Position numbers and translations under genes: made by a program. From assembly GCA_046484125.1 (NCBI GenBank), contig JAWOBX010000117.1:1-17169 (forward strand): a stretch of 17,169 bases of DNA, read 5' to 3'. The notes under the pieces were generated by a model. The model was not told where the DNA came from, made no database searches, and saw only the letters and a program-made list of their open reading frames with translations. Source of the DNA: JBGLNL01 sp046484125. Lineage in GTDB: Bacteria > Chloroflexota > Dehalococcoidia > SZUA-161 > SpSt-899. Of this stretch, positions 7,986 through 15,616 are shown piece after piece. Positions within the stretch are counted from its first letter, which is position 1; each line of letters opens with the position of its first letter.

Positions 7986-7991
7986 ATAATG

Positions 7992-8020
7992 ATGCTAATG
8001 GGCCGGGATTATTCTGTCAA
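7992..8020 (-). promoter_or_regulatory. Sigma-70-type promoter of the SRP RNA
   Basis: On the minus strand the -35 is TTGACA (8020-8015, a perfect match), the spacer is 17 nt, and the -10 is TAGCAT (7997-7992, 4 of 6). The predicted start is seven bases on, at 7985, exactly where the SRP RNA closing stem begins. Agreement between the independent RNA end and the promoter makes the call firm. Repeat copy B begins only eight bases upstream of the -35. Confidence 0.75.
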
Positions 8021-8027
8021 GGACCAA

Positions 8028-8157
8028 CCGACGCTGACTACTCCGGTAACGCGCTCGCAACCGAGAGTGCGTTACCGGAGTAGTCAGCTTTTTAGTGAAG
8101 CAATGAGGTGAGAACAGCATTGCGGAACACTTGTATAGAATTGTCAGGGACTCACAC
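8028..8157 (+). repeat. Dispersed repeat, copy B (palindrome plus tail)
   Basis: This 130-nt unit matches copy A at 701-832. The palindrome at 8033-8088 is 56 nt, the same length as in A, with a few mismatches near its centre, and is followed by five T. The tail reads, in codons 8107-8154, GENSIAEHLYRIVRDS, the same peptide as copy C. Upstream the frame is broken by a 1-nt loss (about 8094) and a 1-nt gain (about 8106), with a TGA in between. The unit sits between the SRP RNA promoter and the end of the CGGC-type gene. The rest of this gap, 8158-8234, holds nothing I can support. Confidence 0.85.
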
Positions 8158-8234
8158 GAGCATACACCCTCTCGGGGGCTTGTAACGGTGAATAGTCTAC
8201 ATACGGATGCGGTCTCTGTATTATGGGATATCGA

Positions 8235-8579
8235 CTAATGATAATCGTGCGTTCCGAGAGTGACCCTGATGCCGGTTTTCTCCTCCAGTATTCCGGCAAG
8301 TTCTTCCGCGGTAGCGTATGGACAACCCGGCCTGGGGTTGACCAGGCATGAGCTGAAATGAATGGCATCGGGCTTTATTTCGGAGAGTTTCATCGCCATT
8401 CCCACATTGGGGACTATAGTGCGTCCGGGACACTGGCACTTAATAAAGGCGACTACTTGAGAAGGTTCATCGAACTTATGTTCTCCCATGGCCGCCGCTT
8501 TAAGACAACGCCATTCGCCCGGACAGCCATAACCGCTATCCATGTAAGCACCGCATCCTACAATCGCCACCTTTTTCAT
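8235..8579 (-). CDS. Small CGGC-domain-like cysteine-rich protein
   Basis: The 114-residue protein starts MKKVAIVGCG and has cysteines at 9, 19, 25, 48, 50, 78 and 86. The pattern (IVGCG, then VAFIKCQCPGR at 43-53, DAIHFSSCL at 71-79, PGCPY at 84-88, ending GTHDYH) fits the CGGC domain family found mostly in anaerobes, whose function is not established but is thought to involve metal or redox chemistry. The name-giving CGGC is here CQC, one residue shorter. The start was chosen at 8579 because AGGAGGA lies five to six bases upstream; a longer frame to 8669 has no such site. It lies 100 nt downstream of leuB and could be in the same transcript. It is cytosolic, with no signal peptide or membrane segment. 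Confidence 0.7.
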   Translation of the reverse strand: MKKVAIVGCGAYMDSGYGCPGEWRCLKAAAMGEHKFDEPSQVVAFIKCQCPGRTIVPNVGMAMKLSEIKPDAIHFSSCLVNPRPGCPYATAEELAGILEEKTGIRVTLGTHDYH

Positions 8580-8679
8580 TATGTCCTCCTGCTCATTCGA
8601 TAAATCACTCGCTGTTTCATTTCCGGTGTGACCGCTCATTTGATATGAATCCCTGTACTTACCCGGCACCTCTCAATAA

Positions 8680-9774
8680 TCATTTAATTCTCTTCGCGAT
8701 CTGTTCACCCATCTCGCTCGTCCCCACCTCCCTCATCCCCTCTCCCATTATGTCATACGTACGGTATCCATCCCGAAGCGTATTGCTGACCGCCTCCTCC
8801 ACAGAAACAGCCTCCGCCGAAAGCCCGAAAGAATACCGCAACATCATGGCGAAGCTCAGAACGGTCGCGATCGGATTGGCCATGTTCAGACCGGCTCTTC
8901 TCGGGGCACTACCGTGAATCGGCTCATACAGTCCAAAAGTCGCGTCAGATCCTCCCCTGGGTACACCGGCAAGGCTGGCCGATGGCAGCATTCCCATGGA
9001 ACCGGCGAGCATGGAAGCCTCATCCGTGAGTATATCCCCGAAAGTATTCTCGGTGACAACCACATCCATATCTACTGGTCTCTGTATTATCCTCATAGAA
9101 CACGCGTCCACAAGCTGATGTTCCAGCTCAACATCGGGGTAGTCTCCGGCGACCTCGCCGGCCACCTGCCTCCAGAGACGTGATGATTCCAGCACATTGG
9201 CTTTATCGACCGATATCAGCTTCTTCTTCCTCGTTCGAGCCAGCTCAAAACCGACCCTGAGAATACGCTCAATCTCTTTATCCGAATAGGCCATGGTATC
9301 AACAGCCCTTCGTCCCGTGGAGGTTTCCCATCTTTTCTTGGGTTTTCCGAAATACAGTCCGCCGGTCAACTCTCGAACGAAGACGAAATCCACCCCTTCG
9401 ATGACCTCTGGCTTGAGATTGGCATGGCCTGAAAGCTCCGGATACACCTTTACCGGGCGCAGGTTGGCGAACAGTTTCAGTCCCTTTCTCAAGGCCAGCA
9501 GGCCGTCTTCCGGCCTCACCGGTGCCAGCGGGTCATCCCACTTGGGCCCACCCACCGCCCCCAGGTAAACCGCGTCACATCCCCGGCACATTTTGATCAC
9601 GTCACTGGTGAGCGGCTCACCATGACGGTCTATTGAAATACCGCCAATATCACCATACCGCAGTTCGAACTCATGGCCGAATTTTCCTCCCACCTCCCCC
9701 AGCACCCTCACCCCCTGATCCGCCACCTCCGGCCCCACCCCGTCTCCAGGCAATATCGCCACGTTAAACCGCAT
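8680..9774 (-). CDS. leuB: 3-isopropylmalate dehydrogenase
   Basis: This NAD-dependent decarboxylating dehydrogenase converts 3-isopropylmalate to 2-ketoisocaproate in leucine synthesis. Starting from MRFNVAILPGDG it has 364 residues, the usual length. Motifs are the N-terminal AILPGDGVGPE, the substrate arginines in LRKGLKLFANLRPVKV, the active-site lysine stretch SVDKANVLESSRLWR, the metal-binding block ENTFGDILTDEASML, and the NAD-binding YEPIHGSAP. The N-terminus and the FGDILTDEASMLAGSMGMLPSASL region favour isopropylmalate over isocitrate as substrate. The ATG at 9774 was chosen because the family begins there and GGAGAAGG precedes it. A frame extending to 9816 adds 14 residues that lie inside leuD. 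The first 11 bases overlap the end of leuD, so the pair is translationally coupled. Confidence 0.95.
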   Translation of the reverse strand: MRFNVAILPGDGVGPEVADQGVRVLGEVGGKFGHEFELRYGDIGGISIDRHGEPLTSDVIKMCRGCDAVYLGAVGGPKWDDPLAPVRPEDGLLALRKGLKLFANLRPVKVYPELSGHANLKPEVIEGVDFVFVRELTGGLYFGKPKKRWETSTGRRAVDTMAYSDKEIERILRVGFELARTRKKKLISVDKANVLESSRLWRQVAGEVAGDYPDVELEHQLVDACSMRIIQRPVDMDVVVTENTFGDILTDEASMLAGSMGMLPSASLAGVPRGGSDATFGLYEPIHGSAPRRAGLNMANPIATVLSFAMMLRYSFGLSAEAVSVEEAVSNTLRDGYRTYDIMGEGMREVGTSEMGEQIAKRIK

Positions 9775-10279
9775 CTGCCTTCTCCGCCTCTGTTCTCTTT
9801 CGCCTGGTGTACTCAATGAGTCCTCCGGCTGATATCAAATCAAGCATGAAATCAGGATATGCCTCCGCTTTAAAGCTCTTACTCCTGGTGATATTATTTA
9901 TCTCACCGGTGGAGAGCTCTATCTCAAGTATATCTCCGCTTTCAGTAGCCGCGGCGGCCCCGGCGCACTCCATTATCGGCAGGCCCGTATTGATGGCGTT
10001 TCGATAAAAAATACGCGCGAAGCTCTCCGCTATGACGCAACTTACCCCGGCCGCCTTGATAGCGAGAGGGGCGTGCTCCCGCGACGAGCCGCTTCCAAAA
10101 TTGGTGGTCGCTACGATGATGTCGCCTTCCTCGACCCTGCTGACGAATTCACGATCAATATCCTCCATGCAATGCCTGGCCAGCTCTACGGGATCGCTTA
10201 CATTTAAATATCTTGCCGGAATGATCTCATCGGTATTGACGTTGGCTCCATATTTATGCACTTTTCCTTTCAGCTTCAA
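9764..10279 (-). CDS. leuD: 3-isopropylmalate dehydratase small subunit
   Basis: The 171-residue swivel domain of isopropylmalate isomerase pairs with the LeuC iron-sulfur subunit to convert 2- to 3-isopropylmalate. Motifs are KLKGKVHKYGANVNTDEIIP at the start, TTNFGSGSSREHAPLA, and CVIAESFARIFYRNAINTGLP. The compact form resembles the archaeal-type LeuD2/HacB-like small subunit. The start is TTG at 10277-10279, giving LKLKGKV, with AGGAGGGAG (10293-10285) ahead of it. The frame reaches 10432, but those extra residues match nothing and the ATG at 10309 overlaps a likely -10 box. No leuC is adjacent; the upstream neighbour is a histidine kinase. A homoaconitase-type role is possible but less likely next to leuB. 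Confidence 0.9.
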   Translation of the reverse strand: MKLKGKVHKYGANVNTDEIIPARYLNVSDPVELARHCMEDIDREFVSRVEEGDIIVATTNFGSGSSREHAPLAIKAAGVSCVIAESFARIFYRNAINTGLPIMECAGAAAATESGDILEIELSTGEINNITRSKSFKAEAYPDFMLDLISAGGLIEYTRRKRTEAEKADAV

Positions 10280-10307
10280 ATCAACTCCCTCCTGAGCAAT
10301 CGCCCCC

Positions 10308-10316
10308 ATTATAGCA
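10308..10316 (-). promoter_or_regulatory. Extended -10 promoter of leuDB
   Basis: On the minus strand TGC-TATAAT (10316-10308) is an extended -10 element with a perfect hexamer. No good -35 is seen at the usual distance. A start near 10301 would give a leader of about 22 nt with the AGGAGGGAG site inside it, consistent with the TTG start of leuD at 10279. Confidence 0.45.
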
Positions 10317-10490
10317 TACCGGTTCGCTTCGTTCCTCATGATTCTATAGCGCCAGAACCAGTGACTGGCATAACCCGTTTTCTCAATGGTGTTCCTGGAT
10401 AATAAGAGGAATGTCCAAGAGGAAATCATCATCTGTTGGAGAGGATTAATTGCGCTTGCCTTCTCAGGAATCGTAAGAAATACAGACCGG

Positions 10491-11957
10491 CTATTTTGGA
10501 TCTATACCCACCCTGACCGGAAGCGTAAAGAGGAAAGTGCTGCCCTTCCCCGGTTCGCTTACAACCCATATGGTCCCGCCATAATGTTCTACAATCCTCT
10601 TACATATGGAAAGCCCGAGACCCGTACCTGGAGGTTTGCTCCTCAGCGTATCCCCGACCTGGGAGAACTTATCGAAGATGGCACCCTGATCCGCCGAGTT
10701 TATTCCCATTCCGGTATCAGCAACGCTTATCTTTATCATTTCTGGTTCGTAAGCCGGATTGCTTCCATTGACACTCCCGGCCGTTACAGTTATTCTGCCG
10801 CCCGATGGCGTGAACTTCGCCGCATTGCTTATCAGATTGGTTATCACCTGCATTATCCGTTGCCTGTCGGCCCATACCACGGGCAGTTTCGGCTCGATTT
10901 GAGATTCCAGACGCAAGCCCATATTCACCGCCTGGGCCTGATAACCAGCGAGGGCGGTTTTAATAATCTCCGCTATCTCGACCTCCGCTACCTCCCACTG
11001 TATCCTCCCTGACTCGATCTTGGCCAGATCAAGAAAATCGTTAATCAGGTGGGTAAGCCGGTCAATCTGCTCATTGATAACAAGCAGGAATTCCCTTTCC
11101 GTCTCCTCGTCGTTATCATAGGTAAGCAGAATTTCCGTGAAGCTCTTGATGGAACTCAGCGGTGTGCGTAATTCGTGTGAGACGGTTGAAAGCAGGTCAT
11201 CTTTGATCTTGTCAAGTTCCTGGAGTTTATCATAAGCGGCCTGCAAAGCCTCGAATTGCTCTTCCAGCTCCCTGGAATACCGGCTGATCCTCTCCTGCAA
11301 CTGTTTTCGAGCGGTTATATCCCTCCCGATAGTCTGGATAGCGTATGGCCGGCCGCTCTGGAAGATTACCGATGCCTGCGTCTCCAAATATACGTAATCA
11401 CCGTTCTTACGCCGAAGTCTAAACTCAGCCAAATTCTCCTGATATCCCTTCCTGGCAATCTCCTTGATAACCTGCCTGGCAAAATAAACGCTGTCGGGAT
11501 CTATGACATCCTGGTAACTCAAATACGCCATTTCATCTCTCGAATAACCAAGCAGGTCAAGTCCAACATCATTGGCGTCAATGTAATTCCCCTTAAAATC
11601 ATGAATATATACGCATTCCAGAGATCGATCGAACAACGCGCGATATCGCTCCTCACTTTTGTAAAGGTTCTCTTCACTGGCCTTCCTGAGTTCTATCTCC
11701 GATTGCAGATCCCTTGTTCTGCGGTAGATATACCAGAACAGCCCGATTACCATTACCACCAGAGCGACCGAAATCTGGTCAACTTCTACGGTTCGATCAT
11801 AATTTACCCCGGTTGCCACGGCAAAAAACAGCAGGGTGACAATAAAAACGATTATTAGCTCGCGCCGTGATCGAGTCATCATTGATCGCAGGATGTGCTT
11901 CAGGCCGATAAAGCTTTTGAGATATCTTGTGCCTTTCTCTACCATACGAACCATCAT
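10491..11957 (-). CDS. Membrane-bound PAS sensor histidine kinase
   Basis: The 488-residue protein has two membrane helices (about 33-51 and 62-79) with only about ten residues between them, so there is almost no extracellular sensor. These are followed by a coiled linker, one PAS/PAC domain (about 98-220, ending GRDITARKQLQER), a coiled coil (about 220-250), a HisKA dimerisation helix with SHELRTPLSSIKSF (H261 phospho-acceptor), and a HATPase domain with N-box TNLISNAAKF, G1 ADTGMGI and G2 GTGLGL. It has no receiver domain, so a separate response regulator must exist; none is adjacent. The kinase core is strikingly like that of the hybrid kinase at 12227-15439. The start is uncertain: two ATGs in a row (11957, 11954) and no clear Shine-Dalgarno. 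The signal is unknown; PAS domains may bind heme, flavin or small ligands. Confidence 0.9.
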   Translation of the reverse strand: MMVRMVEKGTRYLKSFIGLKHILRSMMTRSRRELIIVFIVTLLFFAVATGVNYDRTVEVDQISVALVVMVIGLFWYIYRRTRDLQSEIELRKASEENLYKSEERYRALFDRSLECVYIHDFKGNYIDANDVGLDLLGYSRDEMAYLSYQDVIDPDSVYFARQVIKEIARKGYQENLAEFRLRRKNGDYVYLETQASVIFQSGRPYAIQTIGRDITARKQLQERISRYSRELEEQFEALQAAYDKLQELDKIKDDLLSTVSHELRTPLSSIKSFTEILLTYDNDEETEREFLLVINEQIDRLTHLINDFLDLAKIESGRIQWEVAEVEIAEIIKTALAGYQAQAVNMGLRLESQIEPKLPVVWADRQRIMQVITNLISNAAKFTPSGGRITVTAGSVNGSNPAYEPEMIKISVADTGMGINSADQGAIFDKFSQVGDTLRSKPPGTGLGLSICKRIVEHYGGTIWVVSEPGKGSTFLFTLPVRVGIDPK

Positions 11958-12002
11958 TATACAGCCGCTGGATGTCTTTCAGTTATCCTGCTTCTGTGCT
12001 CT

Positions 12003-12029
12003 AATCTATATTTTAATCCATACTGTCAA
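12003..12029 (-). promoter_or_regulatory. Possible promoter of the membrane-bound histidine kinase
   Basis: On the minus strand a perfect -35 TTGACA (12029-12024) is followed, 15 nt on, by TAGATT (12008-12003). The spacing is shorter than ideal, so this is tentative. It lies about 46 nt upstream of the first ATG. Nothing else is clear in the 269-nt gap 11958-12226. Confidence 0.3.
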
Positions 12030-12226
12030 TCCGTGCATCCGGCAACAAAATCACAAATACAGTCCATTCGATGATGGAATACTGAAGTGTATATATTCAG
12101 AAACCTGAGTATACGGGAATTATTCAGAGGAGCTATTGGAAGAAGATAATTGTAAGAGAGTTTATATACGTCCCCAGTCCATGATGTCACCGCTGATGAA
12201 GAGTTTCCCTGATTATCCCGGGGACC

Positions 12227-15200
12227 CTATCGGCCCGACTCGCCACTGAGTATGCGCATCGTGGATTCCAGCAGCTGGCCTAATCCCCCCGATTTGGTGA
12301 AGAACCCCGTTGCTCCCGACGGGAAATTCCTGACTTTTTCCTGATCGAGGCCCACGCCCGTCAATACAATAACCGGGATTCCCGCGGTATCCGGGTTTTT
12401 CTTAAGTTCCTCTATAACTTCATGCCCGTCCATTTTGGGCATTATCACGTCCAGTATGATCAGGTCAGGGGGGTTGTTCCGTATTATGTCAAGCGCCTCC
12501 TCACCATCGTATGCGACAGCGGTGGAAAAACCCCGCTGTTTTAATTCGTAGGTAATCGATCTGGCGAGTGACTTGTCATCATCCACAACCAGTATTGTGC
12601 CGTGGGGATTCTTAAGCAGCCTTGTTACCTTGCCAAATATTTCCTCTCCCGAGCAAGGTTTGGTTACGTACTCGTTGGCACCGCGCTTAAACGCCTCTTC
12701 CCTTTCCTCCAGTACTGATATAATCAATATCGGTATTCCACTCGTAGAGGGGTCGCCCTTTATCATCTCAGTTACATCAAATCCATTGATATCGGGCATC
12801 ATTATGTCCAGTGTAATGAGGTTGGGCATGAATTTTCTCACCTTCTCGATCGCCTCTTTTCCGTTTGCTGCTTCGATCACGTTGAATCCCCTGGCCGTAA
12901 ACTCATGACTGAGAAAGCGCCTGATATTGGGCTCATCATCCACCACCAGAATGGTGTTGCCGGTTCCCGGTTTTTCCTCATTCTTTCCATCAACTTTATC
13001 CGCCGGTGGCTGTTCATTCTCACCCGGTACAGCCTCCTCGGCGACGGGCATCGTGAACGAGAAGGTGCTCCCTTTCCCAACCTCACTCTCCACCCAGATG
13101 CTGCCGCCAAAATTTTCCACAATCTGCTTACAAATCGGCAGGCCCAATCCGGTGCCCATAGCCCCCCTGCCAGCCTTGTCACCAGCCTGAGAGAACTTTT
13201 CGAATATCGCTTCCTGGTCTTCAGGAAGAATGCCTCTTCCGTTATCCCGAACGCTGACCTCCACCATCGAAGATCCGCCACTTGATTCTTTATCGACCGC
13301 TTTCGCGGTGACCCTGATTTCCCCACCTTCGGGTGTGAATTTAATCGCGTTGCCCAGTAAATTGGTCACTACCTGGGTGAACCTGTCCTTATCACCCCAT
13401 ACGGGCGGTAAGCCGGATTGCAGTTGGGTCTCCACACGCAGATCAGTCTGAGCCAGTAAAGAGTCAACGGAATAAACGGCTGAATGGATTACTTCGGCCA
13501 TGTCAACCGTGGTAGTATCCCAGTGCATCCTGCCGGACTCGATCTTGGAAAGGTCAAGAAAATCATTAATCAGGCGGGTCAGCCGTTCGCTCTCATCATT
13601 GATAATGTTCAGGAACTCTCTCTGCACATCCTTGTCATCCTCATAAGTTAGCAGTATCTCGGCGAAGCTCTTTATGGATGTCAACGGCGTTCTCAATTCA
13701 TGAGAAACGATCGAAAGGAAGTCATCCTTGGCCTTATCGAGTTCCTGCATTCTTTCATTCGCTATCCGGAGTTCTTCCAGCCGCTGCTCGAGTTCCGTCC
13801 GGGATTTGTTAAGATCTTCCTCTACCTTCTTCCTCTCGGTGATATCCCGTGTGCTTCCCATCCCGGCCCGCCTTCCTCCGTATGGGATAGTACTTATCGC
13901 AAACTCCAGGTGCTTGACCTCGTCGCTTTTTGTCACAACACGCGCCTCAAAAGTGGTGCTCGGCTCTTCCTCTTCAGCCAACCGGTCCCTGATAGCCTTC
14001 AACCCCTCTCGATCCTCATGGTGAAGGAGTTCCCATATATTCATCTGGTAAAGCTCTTGTTCGCTATACCCCGTAATTTCACATGTTCTCCTGTTTACGA
14101 ATATGAATTTGTCTCCTTCAAATATAAATATTCCATCATAACTCTGGTCAACCACTGTTCGGTATTTTCGCTCGCTCTCCAGCAGCGCCTGCTCCGCCCA
14201 GTTACGCGCGGTCACATCCCGCAAAATAATCTGAAATCCCTCCGTTTCATCAGCGCCTTCGATCGGCCCAATATGAATTTCACAATAAGTAACGCTGCCG
14301 TCAGGGCGTACCCAGGCGATCTCAAACGGTTCAGGGTAGTTACCTTCCAGTATTGAGCTGAATACTTCCTGATACCATGGCAGATCCTCCTCGCGCAGAC
14401 CGAACAACTCCGAGAAATGCGTACCTACAATCTGATCTCGTGTACCACCGCCCATTATCAAAGCCGATGTATTACAGGAAGTAACCGTTCCACTCAAATC
14501 AAGGGTAACCACACCATCCGGGGCGAGCTCGATGATACTCTTATATCTACCCTCTGATTCATTTCTTAGTGCTTCCGCACGCTTTCGTTCACCTATATCG
14601 CGCAGGACTGTAATCATCTCAACCGGCTTGCCCTCGGAATCACACCTGAAACTGAGGGTGACCTCACACCAGACAGTCGAACCGTCTTTGCGATAGAATT
14701 CCAGCTCCTGGACAATGGGCCCGTTAGTGCCGAGGTTGCCGTTGCGCACCGTCGCCAGTTTTTTCTCTATCCACTTATTAACTATATTCCTCGACTCCGG
14801 GGGCAAACTCTCCTCCAGAGTAAGGGACATGGCTTCATCCGCGTCATAGCCAAGTAATCGCTCAACGGAGGGACTGACAAAAGTGGAACGCATATTCATA
14901 TCGAAACATGAGATTACATCACTCATGTTTTCGGTAATCAGCCGGTAGCGCTGTTCACTCTCCCTGAGGCTCTCCTCCGCCCGCTTTTGCCTGTTGATAT
15001 CCCTGATAAGCCCTATTATCTCAAGGGGCCTGTTCTCCTCGTCAGCGATCAACAAATATGTCGAAAGGGTCCAGAATTCGCGCCCATCATCATCGACAAG
15101 CTTGAACTCGCCCTGGGAAAAACCCTTTTCAGATACCTCACGAATCAGATACCTGACATGGCCGGGTTTGGAAAAGAATTCCTCCAGCTTTCTGCCCGCG

Positions 15201-15439
15201 GGCCTCTCGCCGGAGGTCCTCAGCATTTTCTTGGCAGACGAGTTTGCATAGGTGATATTTCCTGTCAAATCGGTAATGATCAGGCTCTCCGGCGCCCCGT
15301 CCATGGCATAAGATAAAATACCCATCCGCCGCTCGCCGCTCCGGCTCTCGACCCGGGCCTCCTGCAACTCAGAGACTTTCTGACGTAGCTGTCTCAGCTC
15401 GTCAAGAAGCTGGGCTTTGCTCCTGTCTTCGTCCCTCAT
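12227..15439 (-). CDS. Soluble hybrid sensor histidine kinase: four PAS, HisKA, HATPase, two receiver domains
   Basis: The 1070 residues have no signal peptide or membrane helix. Order: a short coiled coil (1-35), PAS1 (about 40-155), PAS2 (about 160-290), PAS3 (about 295-415), PAS4 (about 420-540), each ending in a PAC-like RDI/RDVT motif, a coiled coil, and HisKA with SHELRTPLTSIKSF (H580). HATPase follows with N-box TNLLGNAIKF, G1 DNGRGI (732-737) and G2 GTGLGL (762-767). Receiver 1 (about 828-945) has acidic pair D834/D835, phospho-Asp D878 and K927. Receiver 2 (about 948-1065) has D953-D955, D997 and K1049. A linker rich in Glu, Pro and Lys (801-827) separates kinase and receivers. Such proteins pass phosphate internally from His to Asp. 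There is no output domain or Hpt domain, so a partner is needed. An AGGGA lies four bases upstream of the ATG. Confidence 0.92.
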   Translation of the reverse strand: MRDEDRSKAQLLDELRQLRQKVSELQEARVESRSGERRMGILSYAMDGAPESLIITDLTGNITYANSSAKKMLRTSGERPAGRKLEEFFSKPGHVRYLIREVSEKGFSQGEFKLVDDDGREFWTLSTYLLIADEENRPLEIIGLIRDINRQKRAEESLRESEQRYRLITENMSDVISCFDMNMRSTFVSPSVERLLGYDADEAMSLTLEESLPPESRNIVNKWIEKKLATVRNGNLGTNGPIVQELEFYRKDGSTVWCEVTLSFRCDSEGKPVEMITVLRDIGERKRAEALRNESEGRYKSIIELAPDGVVTLDLSGTVTSCNTSALIMGGGTRDQIVGTHFSELFGLREEDLPWYQEVFSSILEGNYPEPFEIAWVRPDGSVTYCEIHIGPIEGADETEGFQIILRDVTARNWAEQALLESERKYRTVVDQSYDGIFIFEGDKFIFVNRRTCEITGYSEQELYQMNIWELLHHEDREGLKAIRDRLAEEEEPSTTFEARVVTKSDEVKHLEFAISTIPYGGRRAGMGSTRDITERKKVEEDLNKSRTELEQRLEELRIANERMQELDKAKDDFLSIVSHELRTPLTSIKSFAEILLTYEDDKDVQREFLNIINDESERLTRLINDFLDLSKIESGRMHWDTTTVDMAEVIHSAVYSVDSLLAQTDLRVETQLQSGLPPVWGDKDRFTQVVTNLLGNAIKFTPEGGEIRVTAKAVDKESSGGSSMVEVSVRDNGRGILPEDQEAIFEKFSQAGDKAGRGAMGTGLGLPICKQIVENFGGSIWVESEVGKGSTFSFTMPVAEEAVPGENEQPPADKVDGKNEEKPGTGNTILVVDDEPNIRRFLSHEFTARGFNVIEAANGKEAIEKVRKFMPNLITLDIMMPDINGFDVTEMIKGDPSTSGIPILIISVLEEREEAFKRGANEYVTKPCSGEEIFGKVTRLLKNPHGTILVVDDDKSLARSITYELKQRGFSTAVAYDGEEALDIIRNNPPDLIILDVIMPKMDGHEVIEELKKNPDTAGIPVIVLTGVGLDQEKVRNFPSGATGFFTKSGGLGQLLESTMRILSGESGR

Positions 15440-15616
15440 TATCCCTGTTATGTCCCTTTTTATCGATTGACAGCCTGCATCTTCAGCAGGTACGCCATGC
15501 CTGAATCAATTATAAGAGGATGTTATCAGCTAACCTCTTTGTACCGCATTCGCCGGCCCCTTGGTCATATCTAGCGCACGGTCTTGTGCCGTGAAGTTTA
15601 AACCTTTCCAGCAGGA

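Noticed and set aside
7491..7989. Open frames on both strands between ksgA and the CGGC gene
   Set aside because: They overlap the SRP RNA, have no ribosome sites or recognisable motifs, and the RNA explains the conservation.
10386..11012. 208-residue plus-strand frame opposite the histidine kinase and leuD upstream region
   Set aside because: It is the antisense shadow of the HATPase domain, which is clearly coding on the minus strand.
15501..15514. TATAAT on the minus strand upstream of the hybrid kinase
   Set aside because: The hexamer is perfect, but no -35 or extended -10 accompanies it in this AT-rich stretch, so I do not list it as a promoter.
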